Source: an uncultured Draconibacterium sp.
Lineage (GTDB): Bacteria > Bacteroidota > Bacteroidia > Bacteroidales > Prolixibacteraceae
Direction of reading: 5' to 3'
Assembly (NCBI RefSeq): GCF_963675585.1
Contig: NZ_OY776414.1
Location: 3,141,001 to 3,205,000 of the forward strand
Length of the DNA: 64,000 nucleotides
Shown: positions 20,129 to 27,735 of the stretch, in pieces
Layout: each line of letters starts with the position of its first letter
Position numbering within the stretch: position 1 is the stretch's first letter
Made by a program: the position numbers and the translations under genes
The notes under the pieces: model-generated
What the model was told of the DNA's origin: nothing
What the model saw: the letters and a program-made list of their open reading frames with translations, nothing else
The model's database searches: none

Positions 20129-21316
20129 ATGTCGGCAATTTTGAATCAGAAAGATACAATGCTTTACCGAAGGTTCGGGAAAACAGAAAAAAAACTGAGC
20201 GCAATTACACTTGGAGGAATGCGCTTTGTACATGGGTGGGACGAACCACGCGATGTAATTCCAAACGACACTTTCAGGCAATGTTTAAGTACAATAAAAA
20301 TGGCTTTTGATGCGGGAATTAACCACATTGAAACAGCATGGGGCTATGGTAAAAGCGAAAATGTATACGGAACAGTTTTAAACGAAGAACTTTCTATACC
20401 GCGTAATTCGTACCATTTAATGACAAAAGGAAATGCCTTAACCGCCAGCGAGATGTACGATAAAGTTGAGAAACAACTGCGCGCCTTGCAAACCGATTAT
20501 TTTGATTTTTACGGCTGGCATGGAATTAACAACGATGAACTTTTACAACAAAGTTGCAAAACAGGAGGTTCGGTTGAGGCTTTGTTAAAGTTAAAAGAAG
20601 AAGGCATAATCAAACACGTTGGATTTAGTACACACGGACCACTCCACACCATTACAAAAGCAATTGAAACCGATCTTTTTGACTTTGTTAATTTGCATTA
20701 TTATTATTTCGACCAAAGAAATTTGCCGGCGGTTGAAGCTGCACAACAAAAAGACATGGGTGTTTTTATTATTTCGCCAAACGATAAAGGAGGCCAGCTT
20801 TTTAAGGCACCGCAGAAAGTAAGAAATGCAACGGCACCGCTTACTCCAATTCAATGGAATGCCCGTTTTTGTTTGCAAAACGAAGCCATACACACCTTGT
20901 CATTCGGAATTACCGAACCGGAACACTTTGAGGAAATGAGAGGTATTTTCCCTCTCCAGAACAATTGGCAGGCAGAAAACCGGGCGATTCAACAAAAGCT
21001 CGACGCATTTATTCACGACGATCTGTTTGCCCATTACGACGGCTACAATATGATAAACGATCCATCGGGAATTAATATTCCGCAAGTACTTCGTTTACGT
21101 AAACTATGGAAATGTTACGACATGGAAGATTTTGCCAAATACCGCTACAAAATCTTTCAGCAAAAAGACCACTGGTTTCCGGGAGTTTATGCTTTCGATT
21201 CGCACATTGCAAAAATTGACACTTCTAAAATACCCACGGAAATTCCACTTCAGGAAATGTTGCGTGAAACGCACAAGAAATTATATGTACCGGAGTTTAA
21301 ACTTGCTAATAAGTAG
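20129..21316 (+). CDS. Aldo/keto reductase family protein
   Basis: 395 aa. The N-terminal ~270 residues follow the aldo/keto reductase barrel: LYRRFGKTEKKLSAITLGG, AGINHIETAWGYGKSE (active-site Tyr present, Glu where Asp is usual), HLMTKGN (catalytic Lys), DFYGWHGIN (His) and IIKHVGFSTHG. The C-terminal ~100 residues are Cys-poor and do not show the ferredoxin-like tail of some relatives. A start at residue 11 (20159) is possible. NAD(P)H-dependent carbonyl reduction is the family reaction; substrate unknown. It is followed by a NIPSNAP gene after 78 bases. Confidence 0.85.
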   Translation: MSAILNQKDTMLYRRFGKTEKKLSAITLGGMRFVHGWDEPRDVIPNDTFRQCLSTIKMAFDAGINHIETAWGYGKSENVYGTVLNEELSIPRNSYHLMTKGNALTASEMYDKVEKQLRALQTDYFDFYGWHGINNDELLQQSCKTGGSVEALLKLKEEGIIKHVGFSTHGPLHTITKAIETDLFDFVNLHYYYFDQRNLPAVEAAQQKDMGVFIISPNDKGGQLFKAPQKVRNATAPLTPIQWNARFCLQNEAIHTLSFGITEPEHFEEMRGIFPLQNNWQAENRAIQQKLDAFIHDDLFAHYDGYNMINDPSGINIPQVLRLRKLWKCYDMEDFAKYRYKIFQQKDHWFPGVYAFDSHIAKIDTSKIPTEIPLQEMLRETHKKLYVPEFKLANK

Positions 21317-21394
21317 AAAAGTAAGCTGAAATTAAAAAGTTTCTTAATATCTTTCTGCTCAAATTATTAAACCTATAACTAAATAAACTTTACC

Positions 21395-22171
21395 ATGGAT
21401 TCAAAAAAATTATCCTTCGGAGTTGTACTTTTGTTGGCACTTGTTTGTGCGATGTCTGTTTCTGCACGCGATTATTATCAGATTAAAGTGTACACCATTA
21501 AAGATCAGGCACAGGAAACCAGTATCGACAACTATTTAAAAGATGCTTATTTGCCGGCGTTACACAAAGCAGGAATAAAAAAAGTGGGTGTTTTTAAACC
21601 CGCTGCCGATGATCCGGCTGCAGGAACAAAAGTGTTTGTTTTTATTCCTTTAAAACAATTAAATCAGATTGAAAAAATTGAATCGCAGCTGGCTGCCGAC
21701 AAAGAATACCAGGTCGCAGGGAGCGGTTACATCAATGCCAAACACGACAATCCGGCCTACGAACGAATCGAATCGGTTTTATTAAAAGCGTTTGATAAAA
21801 TGCCCGAGTTTTACTGTCCTAAATTTGACACACCTAAGTCGGAGCAAATTTTTGAGTTAAGAAGTTACCACAGCGCTACTGAAAAAATTTACCGCAAAAA
21901 AGTTGAAATGTTTAACGAAGGCGGCGAAACAGAAATATTTAGCAAAATTGGTGCGAATGCCATATTTTATGGAGAAGTAATTTCGGGTGTATCGATGCCA
22001 AATTTAATGTACATGACTTCGTATGAAAGTAAAAAATCGAACGAAGAGCACTGGAAAGCATTCACACAACATCCCGACTGGTTAGAGCTTAAAGAAAAAG
22101 AGGAGTATAAAAACACGGTTTCTCACATCGACAAATGGCTGTGTCACCCAACCGATTATTCTGATATTTAA
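21395..22171 (+). CDS. Exported NIPSNAP family protein
   Basis: 258 aa with a clear signal peptide (LSFGVVLLLALVCAMSVSAR). Two ferredoxin-like alpha/beta modules follow: DYYQIKVYTIKDQ with YLPALHKAGIKKVGVF, and IFELRSYHSATEKIYRKKVE with GANAIFYGEVISG. Both match the NIPSNAP pattern. Exported NIPSNAP proteins are common in Bacteroidota and their biochemical role is not established. The upstream aldo/keto reductase is on the same strand and could be co-transcribed. Confidence 0.85.
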   Translation: MDSKKLSFGVVLLLALVCAMSVSARDYYQIKVYTIKDQAQETSIDNYLKDAYLPALHKAGIKKVGVFKPAADDPAAGTKVFVFIPLKQLNQIEKIESQLAADKEYQVAGSGYINAKHDNPAYERIESVLLKAFDKMPEFYCPKFDTPKSEQIFELRSYHSATEKIYRKKVEMFNEGGETEIFSKIGANAIFYGEVISGVSMPNLMYMTSYESKKSNEEHWKAFTQHPDWLELKEKEEYKNTVSHIDKWLCHPTDYSDI

Positions 22172-22234
22172 ATCATTAAACAACAACTGTATTTTATAAA
22201 ATTAATTCAGGTAGCCGCAACATTTTTAAATTGC

Positions 22235-22264
22235 TTGTTGTTATTTGAATTAATTTTACATTTG
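22235..22264 (+). promoter_or_regulatory. Candidate Bacteroidota promoter for the alpha/beta hydrolase gene
   Basis: TTG at 22235-22237, a 19-base spacer and TACATTTG at 22257-22264 fit the -33 TTG / -7 TAnnTTTG pattern. The ATG at 22269 follows only 4 bases after the -7 box, which would give a leaderless or nearly leaderless transcript. Confidence 0.4.
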
Positions 22265-22268
22265 CAGT

Positions 22269-23048
22269 ATGTTATATCATAAAACATTTCTACATAAAAC
22301 GTCTGACACATGGGTAGTATTTATTCATGGTGCGGGTGGTAGCAATGTGGTATGGTTTAAACAACTTCGCGAATTTAAAAAACAGTTTAACGTACTTTTA
22401 GTTGATTTGCGCGGTCACGGTAAATCGAAAAAAGAATACACAAAAGCCGAAATTTACAAATTCGACGAAATCGCTTTGGATGTTATTCATACCATGGATC
22501 ATCTGAAAATAAAAAAAGCGCATTTTGTTGGAATATCGCTGGGTTGCATTGTTATTCGCGCTATGGACAAACTGGCTCCGGGACGTGCCGAATCGATTAT
22601 ACTTGGCGGTGCTGTAATTCAGTTTAATTCAAGAATGAACACCTTGGTTTCTACTGCAAAACTGCTACAATCTATTCTGCCTTACATGTGGTTGTACAAA
22701 ATAAATGCATGGATTCTGATTCCGTACAAAAAAGATGTGGCTTCGCGTAAACTATTTATCAGGGAAGCCATTCGTTTAGGCGACCGAGAGTTTAAAAAAT
22801 GGCTTCGTATGTCAACGGAAATAAAGGGTCAATTGCAGGATTACCTAAAACAGGAAGCTTCGGCGCCTGTACTTTATTTAATGGGCGACCGCGATCATAT
22901 GTTTTTACCCATGGTTACGAATCTTGTAAAACAACATTTCAACTCCAAACTGGAAATTATCCGCAACAGTGGTCATGTTTGTAATCTCGATCAGCCCGAT
23001 GTTTTTAACGAAAGATCGATTCAATTTATTAAAAGCATTTCAGGCTAG
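22269..23048 (+). CDS. Alpha/beta hydrolase
   Basis: 259 aa, a complete alpha/beta hydrolase fold. The oxyanion region is FIHGAGGSNVVWF. The nucleophile elbow is GISLGC (Ser). The acid is in LMGDRDHMF and the catalytic His in NSGHVCNLDQP, so the triad is complete. DLRGHGKSKK is typical of the esterase/C-C hydrolase group. Substrate cannot be read from the sequence. It stands as a single gene between the NIPSNAP gene and the operon that begins at 23223. Confidence 0.9.
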   Translation: MLYHKTFLHKTSDTWVVFIHGAGGSNVVWFKQLREFKKQFNVLLVDLRGHGKSKKEYTKAEIYKFDEIALDVIHTMDHLKIKKAHFVGISLGCIVIRAMDKLAPGRAESIILGGAVIQFNSRMNTLVSTAKLLQSILPYMWLYKINAWILIPYKKDVASRKLFIREAIRLGDREFKKWLRMSTEIKGQLQDYLKQEASAPVLYLMGDRDHMFLPMVTNLVKQHFNSKLEIIRNSGHVCNLDQPDVFNERSIQFIKSISG

Positions 23049-23192
23049 TTACTTATTTAATCTTATTTTAAATTTCAATCCCCTTTAACTTTCTTCGCAA
23101 ATTTTAAATACTTTGCGCGCCCAACTTTCTACTTAACATTTTTTAAATTTTACCAAGTAGGGTTCTTAACCGTATTTCGGTAATTATGATAA

Positions 23193-23207
23193 AACCAACA
23201 ATTGGTT
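23193..23207. promoter_or_regulatory. Short inverted repeat upstream of the iron-sulfur operon
   Basis: AACCA ACAAT TGGTT, 15 bases upstream of the first ATG (23223) of the operon. It is placed where an operator would act, but the arms are only 5 bp, so this is tentative. Confidence 0.25.
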
Positions 23208-23222
23208 TGTATAAGTATTGGT

Positions 23223-23606
23223 ATGATTCTGAAGAAAAAAATAGTTTTCCTGATGCTAATTTGACTGCTTTCGATGGCTGTGCATGCCGGCAGTAAAGGC
23301 TGTGAAATAAGTCTGCTTGTGCAAAACCAAAAGGAAAGTTACACCGAAAACGATACAATAACTGTTTTGGTAAAAGTGCTTTTCGATCAGGATTTTTGCG
23401 ACGACGCAGGCAAAGCCACCAAAATATTCAGCAAAGGATTAAAAATTGAAAAACGCTCGGTCTGGAAAAAGTTATCAGAAAATTCGGTAGGGCAAAAGTT
23501 GGTTTTAACTGTATTAAAAGATTATAAAAAAGGAACAATTACTGCCTATCGCAAAACAGAACATTACAACTGTTTTAAACAACTTGATTTTAAGTTTGGC
23601 CTGTAA
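23223..23606 (+). pseudogene. Small exported CEI-type protein with an in-frame TGA in the signal peptide
   Basis: From the ATG at 23223 the frame reads MILKKKIVFLMLI, then TGA (23262-23264), then LLSMAVHAGSKGCEISLLV to the stop at 23606. The two halves together make a normal signal peptide followed by a ~100-residue mature domain, so the TGA looks like a nonsense change (TGG to TGA would restore Trp). An internal ATG at 23274 could give a 110-aa product, but without an export signal. The mature part is a paralogue of the intact protein at 24633-25019: both have CEI near the start, a Val-rich strand ending before a second Cys, and a KGLKI/EGVKV segment followed by W-K. It is the first cistron of the operon. 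Confidence 0.65.
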
Positions 23607-23628
23607 TTATAAGAAAAAGAGAAAGCTG

Positions 23629-24627
23629 GTGGGAAAGATTAAAAAAAATAAAGACGGGATTTACAAAACAGTTATCTATTTTACCTTGATTCTGTTGCTG
23701 GCTGATTTTGTTTATAAAACCTATTTCGGAATTACTTACCACACGCGCGAAAAATGCATTCTATATGCCAACTTGCCGCGTTGGTTGTTTTTGGTTTACG
23801 AGTTTACAGTCGACTTATTTATGACCGTAATTATCGGAATTTTTGTGGGAACCTTGTTGCAAAAAAACTTCACAAAGTACAAGCGATTATATCCTCACAA
23901 TCAGCTAACTGCATTTTTGTATGCTTCTGTAATCCCGGTGTGTTCGTGCTCGGCCATACCAATGATTGGCGCCATGCAGGGCCAGTTACGGCTGCGTTCT
24001 ATTATTACTTTTATAGTTGCTGCTCCCCTATTAAATCCATTTATTGTTGCGCTTTCGTTCACCGTTTTAGGAACCGAATACGCCATTCTCCGGATTGTTT
24101 CATCGATGGTACTGGCAATAGCCACCGGCATTTTTGCCGAATGGGTATCACCCAAGGCAGCTATTTCCGATCCTGAAAAACTTTTAAGCTGTACAAGCAA
24201 CTCAACTTGCACCGTTCCCGGTAAAACCGTTTATTCCGAAACATTCCGGATTTTTAAACAACTGGTGCCTTATTTAATGATTGCCGGAGCGTTTAGTTTG
24301 TTCTTCGAATTTTTCCAGCCCGCCATACTTCTCGAAAAACTGCAAATAAAAGAAGGGCCGCTGAGTTCGGCATTGTTTATACTAATTGGTATGCCCATTT
24401 ACTTTTGCAATGGTGCCGACATTTTATTTTTACAGCCACTGGTAAATTACGGCGGATTATCAATGGGATCTTCAATCGCCTTTTCGCTCACTTCAACGGC
24501 AATTTGCATTTCGTCGTTTATGATGTTGCTTAAATATCTTGGAAAAAAATTAACAATACAAATTTCACTTTTTATAATGGCAACCATTTTTATAATGAGC
24601 CAATTAATCGGAATCTTTAATATTTAG
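23629..24627 (+). CDS. Permease of the ArsP/YraQ (UPF0718, DUF318) type
   Basis: About 332 aa with roughly eight membrane segments. The family core is recognisable: VIPVCSCSAIPMIGAMQG followed by SIITFIVAAPLLNPFIVALS, and a second half-repeat GMPIYFCNGADILFLQPLV. The longest frame starts at a TTG (23584) inside the previous gene. The GTG at 23629, preceded by AAAGAGAAAG, is the more likely start. Relatives export organoarsenicals or transport sulfur compounds, but the substrate here is unknown. The CSC motif is notable in an otherwise iron-sulfur operon. The next gene begins 5 bases after the stop. Confidence 0.8.
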   Translation: MGKIKKNKDGIYKTVIYFTLILLLADFVYKTYFGITYHTREKCILYANLPRWLFLVYEFTVDLFMTVIIGIFVGTLLQKNFTKYKRLYPHNQLTAFLYASVIPVCSCSAIPMIGAMQGQLRLRSIITFIVAAPLLNPFIVALSFTVLGTEYAILRIVSSMVLAIATGIFAEWVSPKAAISDPEKLLSCTSNSTCTVPGKTVYSETFRIFKQLVPYLMIAGAFSLFFEFFQPAILLEKLQIKEGPLSSALFILIGMPIYFCNGADILFLQPLVNYGGLSMGSSIAFSLTSTAICISSFMMLLKYLGKKLTIQISLFIMATIFIMSQLIGIFNI

Positions 24628-24632
24628 CTTAT

Positions 24633-25019
24633 ATGAAGTATTTAATAACTGCGCTATTCTTTGTTTCTGTTTTACTGCTAAATCATCAGGTACAGGCATG
24701 CGAAATTGAATTCACCATTTTGGGAGACGAAAAACAGGAAAGTTTTAAGGCGGGCGATGAAATTATTGTTCAGGTAGATATTGTTTTTACACATCGCGTT
24801 TGTCCTGAAGGCATCGAAAACACAAAATTCAAATACGAAGGAGTGAAAGTGTTGGGCGCCACAAAATGGAAAGAAACCGCAAACGGCAAATTCGAGCGTA
24901 AATTAAAACTTCAGGTTTTGGAAGGCGAAGAAAAGGAGCTGATTTTGGAAGCCATTCGAAAGTGCGACAAAGAGGGCGGGTACGCCAAACTCAGTATTAA
25001 AAGAGCAAGTGTGGCGTAA
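24633..25019 (+). CDS. Small exported CEI-type protein (intact paralogue of 23223-23606)
   Basis: 128 aa with a signal peptide (LITALFFVSVLLLNHQVQA). The mature domain starts CEIEFTILGDEKQESFKAGD and contains three Cys, including CPEGIENTKFKYEGVKVLG. It looks like a single immunoglobulin-like beta-sandwich of about 110 residues. I do not recognise a named family. The next gene follows with no gap (stop at 25019, ATG at 25020), so translation is probably coupled. Together with the broken paralogue it brackets the permease, suggesting a periplasmic partner of the permease or of the iron-sulfur proteins. Confidence 0.75.
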   Translation: MKYLITALFFVSVLLLNHQVQACEIEFTILGDEKQESFKAGDEIIVQVDIVFTHRVCPEGIENTKFKYEGVKVLGATKWKETANGKFERKLKLQVLEGEEKELILEAIRKCDKEGGYAKLSIKRASVA

Positions 25020-26387
25020 ATGAAACATCTAAAAAACAAAATAGGGACATTTCTCATCTTTGCCGTTTTTTCAAATTTGTTTAATTTGGGAATACACACA
25101 AACTCGTTTGCCCGCATGCAGGAAGACGAAGTTTTTGAAGAATTTACCGATGATTATAAACCGGGAGAAATCAGTAGTTGTACCGGCTGCTCGGAAGTAG
25201 AAAGCTGTGAAAGCGGAAGTGGAACCACTGCCCCGCCCTGGTTAAAATATGGTTTTTTATTTTTAATTGCCGCCGCCGGTGCTGCTTATCTCACAAAAAA
25301 ATTTAACTGGAAAATTGCCACTTTGTTACTGGCCCTTGTTGCTTTGGGTTTTATTCCGAAAAAGGAAAACTGTGCGGCCTATAGTTGCAATACCGAAAAA
25401 GTGTATGTTACCGATGCTAAATCACCTAATTTAGGTGATGAGGATGAATTTGAAACGATAAATGAAACGGAGGAAGAGGAATTTGAGACATTTTCCGATG
25501 CAGAGGAATTTGAAACCTTCAGCGATTCAGAAGATGAATTTGATGATTTTTCGGAAACTACTTTAACAGAAAAAGCTGATAGTTCTGTTTCGTTTTGGAG
25601 CGACCGTAATTTTATCATTTCCATAATTGTATTAAGCCTTACCTTACTTGCCGGAATATTGGTTCGCTTTAAAACCACCCGTAAATTAAAAACATTCATG
25701 TTGCTGGGAACCCTTGTTTATCTTGGTTTTATAAGTGGTGCCTGCCCGTGTATGATTTCAAGTTTTCAAAATGTAGTGCTTTATATTATTGGAGCAGAGG
25801 TAAAACCAATTAAAATGTTGTGGTTTTTGGGATTAATTCCACTTACTTATTTCTTCGGGAAAGTGTGGTGTGGCTGGGTATGTCACCTGGGCGCTTTGCA
25901 AGAATTCATTTTTCGCCCCGGACTTTTAAATGTGCTTCAAACCCGCAAATCGCAACTCGTTCTGAAATGGATACGAATTGCAACCTTGGTTATTTTACTG
26001 GTTCAGATTATAACAACACGGACAAACATTTTTATCCATTACGATCCATTTAAAGTTGCCTTCAATTTATTTTCGGCAAATGTACTGGGTTATGTTTTGG
26101 TAACAATTATGCTGATTTCGTCGGTGTTAATTTACCGCCCTTTTTGCAGGGCATTTTGCCCGGTTGGATTAATACTGGGGTGGGTATCTCGCATTCCGGG
26201 AGCAAGCAAATTAAATAAAAACGAAAGTTGTATCGACTGTAAAAGCTGTAGTAACACGTGCCGGCACAATGCAATGACTTACGAGAATAAAAAGAGTTCA
26301 CTCGATAACGAAGACTGTATTTTGTGCGGCGACTGTTTAGACAGCTGCAAATTTTCTTCACTCGAAATAAAAGGAATAATTAAATGA
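25020..26387 (+). CDS. NapH/NosR/CcoG-like membrane 4Fe-4S protein with acidic insert
   Basis: 455 aa. An N-terminal signal/anchor (~7-30) is followed by a Cys cluster SSCTGCSEVESC (54-63), two short membrane segments (~76-111) and an acidic linker (139-180) with repeated EFETF/EFDDF units. The NapH/NosR-type core then has five or so membrane segments with the hallmark pairs VWCGWVCHLG (~282-291) and FCRAFCPVG (~375-383). Two 4Fe-4S motifs follow at the cytoplasmic C-terminus: CIDCKSCSNTC (404-414) and CILCGDCLDSC (433-443). The family passes electrons from quinol to periplasmic acceptors. A further GACPCM sits in a membrane segment (~240-245). The stop overlaps the next start by 4 bases. Quinol-side electron input to the downstream exported proteins is inferred. 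Confidence 0.82.
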   Translation: MKHLKNKIGTFLIFAVFSNLFNLGIHTNSFARMQEDEVFEEFTDDYKPGEISSCTGCSEVESCESGSGTTAPPWLKYGFLFLIAAAGAAYLTKKFNWKIATLLLALVALGFIPKKENCAAYSCNTEKVYVTDAKSPNLGDEDEFETINETEEEEFETFSDAEEFETFSDSEDEFDDFSETTLTEKADSSVSFWSDRNFIISIIVLSLTLLAGILVRFKTTRKLKTFMLLGTLVYLGFISGACPCMISSFQNVVLYIIGAEVKPIKMLWFLGLIPLTYFFGKVWCGWVCHLGALQEFIFRPGLLNVLQTRKSQLVLKWIRIATLVILLVQIITTRTNIFIHYDPFKVAFNLFSANVLGYVLVTIMLISSVLIYRPFCRAFCPVGLILGWVSRIPGASKLNKNESCIDCKSCSNTCRHNAMTYENKKSSLDNEDCILCGDCLDSCKFSSLEIKGIIK

Positions 26388-27724
26388 CAAAATCACTTTT
26401 AACGATATTAATTATTGTGGTAGCCCTGGCTGCCCGGGCACAATGGGAATGCCCGAGTAAACTGGCTGCCCATCTCGATCCGGTTTTTGAAAGTCCGGTT
26501 TTGGTTGGTTTCGAAACACAACTTTCATCCGGAATTTTGGATGGCAATTCAATTAACACGGCCATGGGATTTGCAGGAATTGATTTTACCACACAAAATC
26601 ATTCATTTTATTTCGAAGGTGGTATTAAAGGTTGGTGGAAATACGACCTGGACGACAAAACCTTATACGACCAGTACCGGCTGGGATTACGAGAAATGTT
26701 CTACCAATACCGTGGCGAACTAGGCAATTTTACACTGGGTTTACAAAGCTCAACTTTCGACGATGATTACCTGCTAAACGAACGGGTGGCCGGTGCAGGT
26801 TACAAACTTGACCTGGGACGGTGGAAACTAAGCGCTTACGGAGGAACTGTTACTAAAAACTTTGCCCGAAACGGAATTTTTTGTACAACAGGTTTTATTT
26901 ACGACTTACCAACAGGGCAAAACCAGGTGCTTCTGGGAAACAGTTTGGGAGATAAAAACCTTGGCGGATTCACATTCACCTACTTTCCGGGGAAAGACAA
27001 AAAAACAAAACAAATAGCTTCTTCCTCAACAGTAGATGAATTTGAAACCTTTGAAGATGATGATTTTTCCGAATCGGAAGATGAATTCGAATCCTTTGAA
27101 TCAAACGAATTTGAAAGTCTGGAACCAAACTCTTTACAACAATCCGAAGTGAAATCGATTTTGGATTTCGGAATTGAAAAAATCGGATTTGCAGCGTATT
27201 CTGAGTTTGGCAACTGGATTTCGAATACCTTTTACCATACCGGTATTTTTGCATCGGTAAAACTCCCCGGTGATATTTATTTTAATCCCGAAGCGTTGCT
27301 TCAGATTGAGGCTTCAAACAAAGGAATAATCTACCTGGCAAAACTCGAGAAGTCATTCACGTTAAAAGGTGGAAATCGTTTATCTCTGAGCGGAGCTTAC
27401 TACGGCTTTTCTGAAATAGATAAAAATGCAATGGTGCTGAATTCGTACTGCAATATTCTGGCTGGCGAAGTACTTCGTTTAGACGCTGCTAATATGCCTT
27501 TTTACCTGCTCGGGGCAAAACTAAATTTTCCTTCAGCAAACCTGCATGTTAAACTTCAAAACGCAGGTCAGATTAATACGGAAGACCTTAATGAATGGGA
27601 CCTTGAAATTGGCAAAAAATTTAAAGACCGACTTCATTTAAATGTTAAAGGAGGTTTGATTAAAGGCGGTGATCTGGAAGACAGAGCATTTTTAGGGCGA
27701 CTGGAAGCAAGGTTTTATTTTTAA
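26384..27724 (+). CDS. Predicted outer-membrane beta-barrel protein with acidic EFExF insert
   Basis: 446 aa with a signal peptide (LLTILIIVVALAARAQ). The body shows alternating amphipathic strands rich in Tyr/Trp/Gly (HSFYFEGGIKGWWKYDLD; YGGTVTKNFARNG; LSLSGAYYGFSEI) and ends RLEARFYF with a terminal Phe, as outer-membrane barrels do. Residues ~216-250 form an acidic loop with EFETFEDDDFSESEDEFESFES, the same kind of repeat as in the protein upstream. I do not recognise a named porin family. Its place between the membrane iron-sulfur protein and the exported polyferredoxin suggests it is the outer-membrane part of the same system. Confidence 0.7.
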   Translation: MTKSLLTILIIVVALAARAQWECPSKLAAHLDPVFESPVLVGFETQLSSGILDGNSINTAMGFAGIDFTTQNHSFYFEGGIKGWWKYDLDDKTLYDQYRLGLREMFYQYRGELGNFTLGLQSSTFDDDYLLNERVAGAGYKLDLGRWKLSAYGGTVTKNFARNGIFCTTGFIYDLPTGQNQVLLGNSLGDKNLGGFTFTYFPGKDKKTKQIASSSTVDEFETFEDDDFSESEDEFESFESNEFESLEPNSLQQSEVKSILDFGIEKIGFAAYSEFGNWISNTFYHTGIFASVKLPGDIYFNPEALLQIEASNKGIIYLAKLEKSFTLKGGNRLSLSGAYYGFSEIDKNAMVLNSYCNILAGEVLRLDAANMPFYLLGAKLNFPSANLHVKLQNAGQINTEDLNEWDLEIGKKFKDRLHLNVKGGLIKGGDLEDRAFLGRLEARFYF

Positions 27725-27735
27725 AAGGCATAAAA

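Noticed and set aside
23262..23264. Selenocysteine codon
   Set aside because: The TGA lies in a hydrophobic signal peptide, where selenocysteine has no plausible role, and no downstream SECIS-like hairpin was recognised.
25434..25559. Coding microsatellite with frameshift
   Set aside because: The acidic repeat stays in one frame and flanking domains continue correctly, so the gene is intact.
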